From NCBI GenBank assembly GCA_030597865.1, contig JAUVQZ010000025.1:1-18173 (forward strand): 18,173 bases of DNA. The letters are read 5' to 3'. Below, piece by piece: positions 15,948 to 18,173 of this stretch. The notes under the pieces were generated by a model. It searched no databases. It had not been told where the DNA came from and saw only the letters and a list, made by a program, of their open reading frames with translations. Source of the DNA: Pseudomonadota bacterium (GTDB lineage: Bacteria; Desulfobacterota; Desulfobulbia; Desulfobulbales; SURF-16). Within the stretch, counting starts at the first letter, position 1, and every line of letters begins with the position of its first letter. The position numbers and the translations under genes are program-made.

Positions 15948-15977
15948 GGGCCAAAAGGCATCTCTTGCCTTTGGCTA
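15948..15977. terminator. Hairpin after the M48 gene, possible terminator
   Basis: GCCAAA and GGCA (15950-15960, one bulged A) pair with TGCCTTTGGC (15966-15975) around a TCTCT loop. The stem is strong, but neither strand has a real T-run. It may end the M48 transcript or be the outermost part of the palindromic element that follows. Confidence 0.45.
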
Positions 15978-16112
15978 CCTTGCAAAACTGCTATTTTGCC
16001 CGATTACTGCGTCACGGCAAAAATAAAAATGCTCGCATATGACCAATATGCTGCGCTTTTTATTTTCACCGTTCCTTGTCCTCGTACAAAATATCTAGTT
16101 TTTCAAGATACC
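15973..16112. repeat. Imperfect 140-bp palindrome, MITE/REP-like element
   Basis: Two arms of about 68 bp (15973-16040 and 16046-16112) are inverted copies around the centre GACCA. By hand alignment about 47 of 68 positions agree. The best blocks are CTTG, AAAACT and TATTTTG near the ends, AAAATAAAAA in the middle and GCATAT next to the centre. It sits between two convergent genes, the usual place for REP or MITE units and for bidirectional terminators. It encodes no protein. Whether it is repeated elsewhere cannot be judged from this window. Confidence 0.68.
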
Positions 16113-16122
16113 CCTTTATCTT

Positions 16123-16150
16123 TTCTGACTTCTGACTTCTGACTTCTGTC
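16123..16150. repeat. Tandem 7-bp repeat, four units
   Basis: TTCTGAC is repeated three times, then once as TTCTGTC. It ends 4 bp from the stop codon of the sucrose synthase gene. The array is probably intergenic and may vary in copy number by slippage. Confidence 0.85.
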
Positions 16151-16154
16151 AACT

Positions 16155-18173
16155 TCAACCGTCGTCCGTCTTTTCAATCCCGGCTGCCAGGGGCCTGAAC
16201 TGGAGGTGATAGAGCATCTCCAAATAGCGGTTGGTTTCCTGGCGGTCGAGGTTGGTGGCATATTTCCAGAAGCCGTAGATACAGGTGAGTGACAGCAGCC
16301 TCTTGGCGTAGCGTTTCCAGGTGTAGTGACTCTTGACCCGGTTGATGGCCCCCTCGGACAGGTCGTACCAGTGTTCCGGTTCCTCCTGACAGCGCTCAAA
16401 AAAATCAGCACTGATCCCGGCGGCCTTATCACCGTGGTTGGGATTAATATGAAAGCCGGAGATCCCGTCTTTAATGATCTCCAGGGGACCGCCATAGCTG
16501 GTGGCAAAGGTGGGCAGGCCTGAGGCCATGGCCTCGATCACGGTCAGCCCAAAGGCCTCGAAAAAGGCGGGTTGGATAAAGGCGGAGCGCCGGTCAGCCA
16601 GATAGCGGTAGAGCTCGCCGGTGAGGTTCTTATCAAGGCGCATGCCCAGCCAACGGACCTTGCCGTCCAGACCATGTTCATCAAAGAGGGCATGCATGCG
16701 GAGAATCTGTTCGCGCTCCTCATTGTCGGAGGAGTTGTCCGGGTTGACGGTGCCGCAGATGAGCAGCAGGTTGGTGAGCTCCTGCAATCTGTCGTTGCCG
16801 GCATACCACTCCACCAGGCCGGTGAGGTTTTTGATATGATCCAGGCGGGCCATGGAAAAGATCAGGGGTTTGTCCTGATCCTGTAATACACCGCGACTCT
16901 CGTCCCGGCCACCGCCAAAGATCAGATCCTCAAGCTCGCCATGGAGGCCGGTTAAACGCCTCTCCTCATCCGAATAAGGGAAATAGACATCGGCATCTGC
17001 CCCTGGCGAGACGATGTTAAATTTGGGATCAAAGACATTGATGCCGCTGACCACCCGTTGCAGGCCCGGCATGGTAAAGGCGGAGTAACTCTCATACTGC
17101 CCCACCATATTGGCGCTGCCGGCAATCTCCTGGTAGGTGCTGGTGATGATGAAATCGGCAGCATTCATGGCAATGAGATCAGCGGTGAACTGACAGGAAA
17201 AATGGTACTGCTCCTCCATCTCCTGCCAGTAGAGGGCGGAGTAGAGGTATTTGGTCTTTTCCAGGGCATGGGCAATGGTGCATTGGGTGACGCCCAGGCG
17301 CAGGGACATGAGGGTGGCCACCAGGTTGCCGTCCGAGTAGTTGCCGATGATCAGATCCGGCCTCCGGCCCAGGCGGGCCATGATCTCCCGTTCCGCCTCC
17401 AGCGAGAAGCGTTCCAGATAGGGCCAGATCTCAAAGCGTGAGATCCACTGGGGAATGACGGCGCCATCCTTGGCGCGGAAGGGGATGCGGACAATCTTGA
17501 CATTCTCGGTGCCGTGGACCTTCTCCTCCACCTGGTTACAGGTGGTATCGCCGGCCTCGGGCAGGAGGCGGGTGAGGATGATAATCTCCGGTTCAATATC
17601 AAGACCCTGCTCATGGATGCGGGCCCGCATCTCCTTTTCCAGGGCCCGGACCTGATCGAGGATATAGACCACCTGACCGCCGGTGTCAGGCAGGCCCAGG
17701 ACGTTTTCCTGGCCGAAATAGCCGTGGGGCGACAGGATAACCACGTTGAAGATCATGGGGATGCGGCTGAAGAATTGCTCCAGGGCGCCATGGTCCGGGG
17801 CCTCCAGGATGTCGGCCAGCAGACTGAGGCTGTCGTGGATGCGGCTCACCTTGCGACCCCAGCCCGGCTCAAATCCCATGAGCTGCATATTGGCGCTGAC
17901 ATCATTCCAGGTGGCATCTTTGGGCTGCTCATCCAGGTACTCCATGCCGTTGCGCAGGGCCTGCTGAAGGCCGGTCATGCTGTTGATAGTCTCATTGATC
18001 ATAAAGGGTATGCCGCCATAGCCATGCTCCTTGAGGAAGGAGAGGATCAGCTCATCGCCCTTGGCAAGGTCATTGGACAGGCGGCTGGAAAAACGGCGGT
18101 TGAGAAACTCGACGCCATGGCCAATGGATCGGGTCTGGGTCATCTTGGGGAAATGACGTTCAAAGGGGGTGAG
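16155..18173 (-). CDS. Sucrose synthase (N-terminus off window)
   Basis: About 672 residues are visible; full enzymes have about 790-810, so roughly 120-130 N-terminal residues lie past the window edge. The frame stays open to 18173, so the ATG at 18143 is internal. The enzyme reversibly converts sucrose plus a nucleoside diphosphate to fructose plus NDP-glucose. Family hallmarks: IGHGVEFLNRRFSS near the visible start, SPHGYFGQENVLGLPDTGGQ opening the GT-B domain, MARLDHIKNLTGLVEWY (Arg/Lys that hold the nucleotide phosphates), and the E-x7-E motif in FEAFGLTVIEAMASG followed by YGGPLEIIKDG. The N-terminal regulatory part and the C-terminal extension set it apart from sucrose-phosphate synthase. 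No sucrose-phosphate synthase or fructokinase gene is visible nearby. Downstream lie the tandem repeat and the palindrome. Confidence 0.97.
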   Translation of the reverse strand, partial: LTPFERHFPKMTQTRSIGHGVEFLNRRFSSRLSNDLAKGDELILSFLKEHGYGGIPFMINETINSMTGLQQALRNGMEYLDEQPKDATWNDVSANMQLMGFEPGWGRKVSRIHDSLSLLADILEAPDHGALEQFFSRIPMIFNVVILSPHGYFGQENVLGLPDTGGQVVYILDQVRALEKEMRARIHEQGLDIEPEIIILTRLLPEAGDTTCNQVEEKVHGTENVKIVRIPFRAKDGAVIPQWISRFEIWPYLERFSLEAEREIMARLGRRPDLIIGNYSDGNLVATLMSLRLGVTQCTIAHALEKTKYLYSALYWQEMEEQYHFSCQFTADLIAMNAADFIITSTYQEIAGSANMVGQYESYSAFTMPGLQRVVSGINVFDPKFNIVSPGADADVYFPYSDEERRLTGLHGELEDLIFGGGRDESRGVLQDQDKPLIFSMARLDHIKNLTGLVEWYAGNDRLQELTNLLLICGTVNPDNSSDNEEREQILRMHALFDEHGLDGKVRWLGMRLDKNLTGELYRYLADRRSAFIQPAFFEAFGLTVIEAMASGLPTFATSYGGPLEIIKDGISGFHINPNHGDKAAGISADFFERCQEEPEHWYDLSEGAINRVKSHYTWKRYAKRLLSLTCIYGFWKYATNLDRQETNRYLEMLYHLQFRPLAAGIEKTDDG

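Noticed and set aside
16103..16507. Minus-strand 134-codon frame at the end of sucrose synthase
   Set aside because: It is an out-of-frame shadow of the conserved C-terminus that reads on through the tandem repeat.
18143..18143. ATG at 18143 as the true start of sucrose synthase
   Set aside because: The frame is open to the window edge and the ten preceding codons (LTPFERHFPK) match the family, so the start lies outside.

Overview
The window looks like a chromosomal stretch of a Gram-negative, free-living bacterium. It starts beside what is probably the replication origin and runs into ordinary signalling, envelope and sugar-metabolism genes. Three things point to a deltaproteobacterium (Desulfobacterota, perhaps Desulfobulbales): the E. 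coli-sized GyrB with the Gram-negative insert, the REC-DUF3369-HD-GYP regulator, and a sucrose synthase. That placement is an inference from family knowledge, not from any marker that settles it. No tRNA, rRNA, CRISPR array or complete mobile element was seen.

Layout. (1) 1-998, minus: a divergent MreB/actin-like gene cut by the window edge. (2) 999-1602: AT-rich, gene-free, with a perfect palindrome, phased short repeats and DnaA-box-like sites. It is a candidate oriC and the divergent promoter region. (3) 1603-7914, plus: dnaN, gyrB and gyrA, the replication and supercoiling block. The two gaps in this block carry related small hairpins. (4) 7935-8279: a C-terminal methyltransferase remnant directly behind gyrA. 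(5) 10164 to 8416, minus: a GIY-YIG nuclease-like gene, ychJ and a secreted ATP-dependent DNA ligase (Lig E type). (6) 10165-10559: no convincing gene, but a long nested hairpin followed at once by a strong intrinsic terminator, a candidate non-coding RNA on the plus strand. (7) 10560-13381, plus: a soluble PAS histidine kinase and a REC-DUF3369-HD-GYP response regulator, a two-component pair whose output is probably c-di-GMP breakdown. (8) 13504-15935, plus: a zinc-ribbon DUF898 (YjgN-like) membrane protein and a membrane-anchored M48 metalloprotease, a recurring but poorly understood pair. (9) 15936-16154: a convergent intergenic region holding a hairpin, an approximately 140-bp imperfect palindrome resembling a MITE or REP unit, and a 7-bp tandem repeat. 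(10) 16155-18173, minus: sucrose synthase, missing its N-terminus beyond the window.

How the genes fit together. dnaN, gyrB and gyrA supply the sliding clamp and DNA gyrase, next to the likely origin, although dnaA is not in the usual place. The kinase/HD-GYP pair would turn an unknown cytoplasmic signal into lower c-di-GMP. The DUF898/M48 pair probably acts in the inner membrane. Sucrose synthase links sucrose and UDP-glucose or ADP-glucose pools, possibly for compatible-solute or glycogen metabolism. I see no single clearly new multi-gene system. The most unusual items are the degenerate actin-like gene at the origin, the structured RNA candidate, the paired gyr hairpins and the palindromic element.
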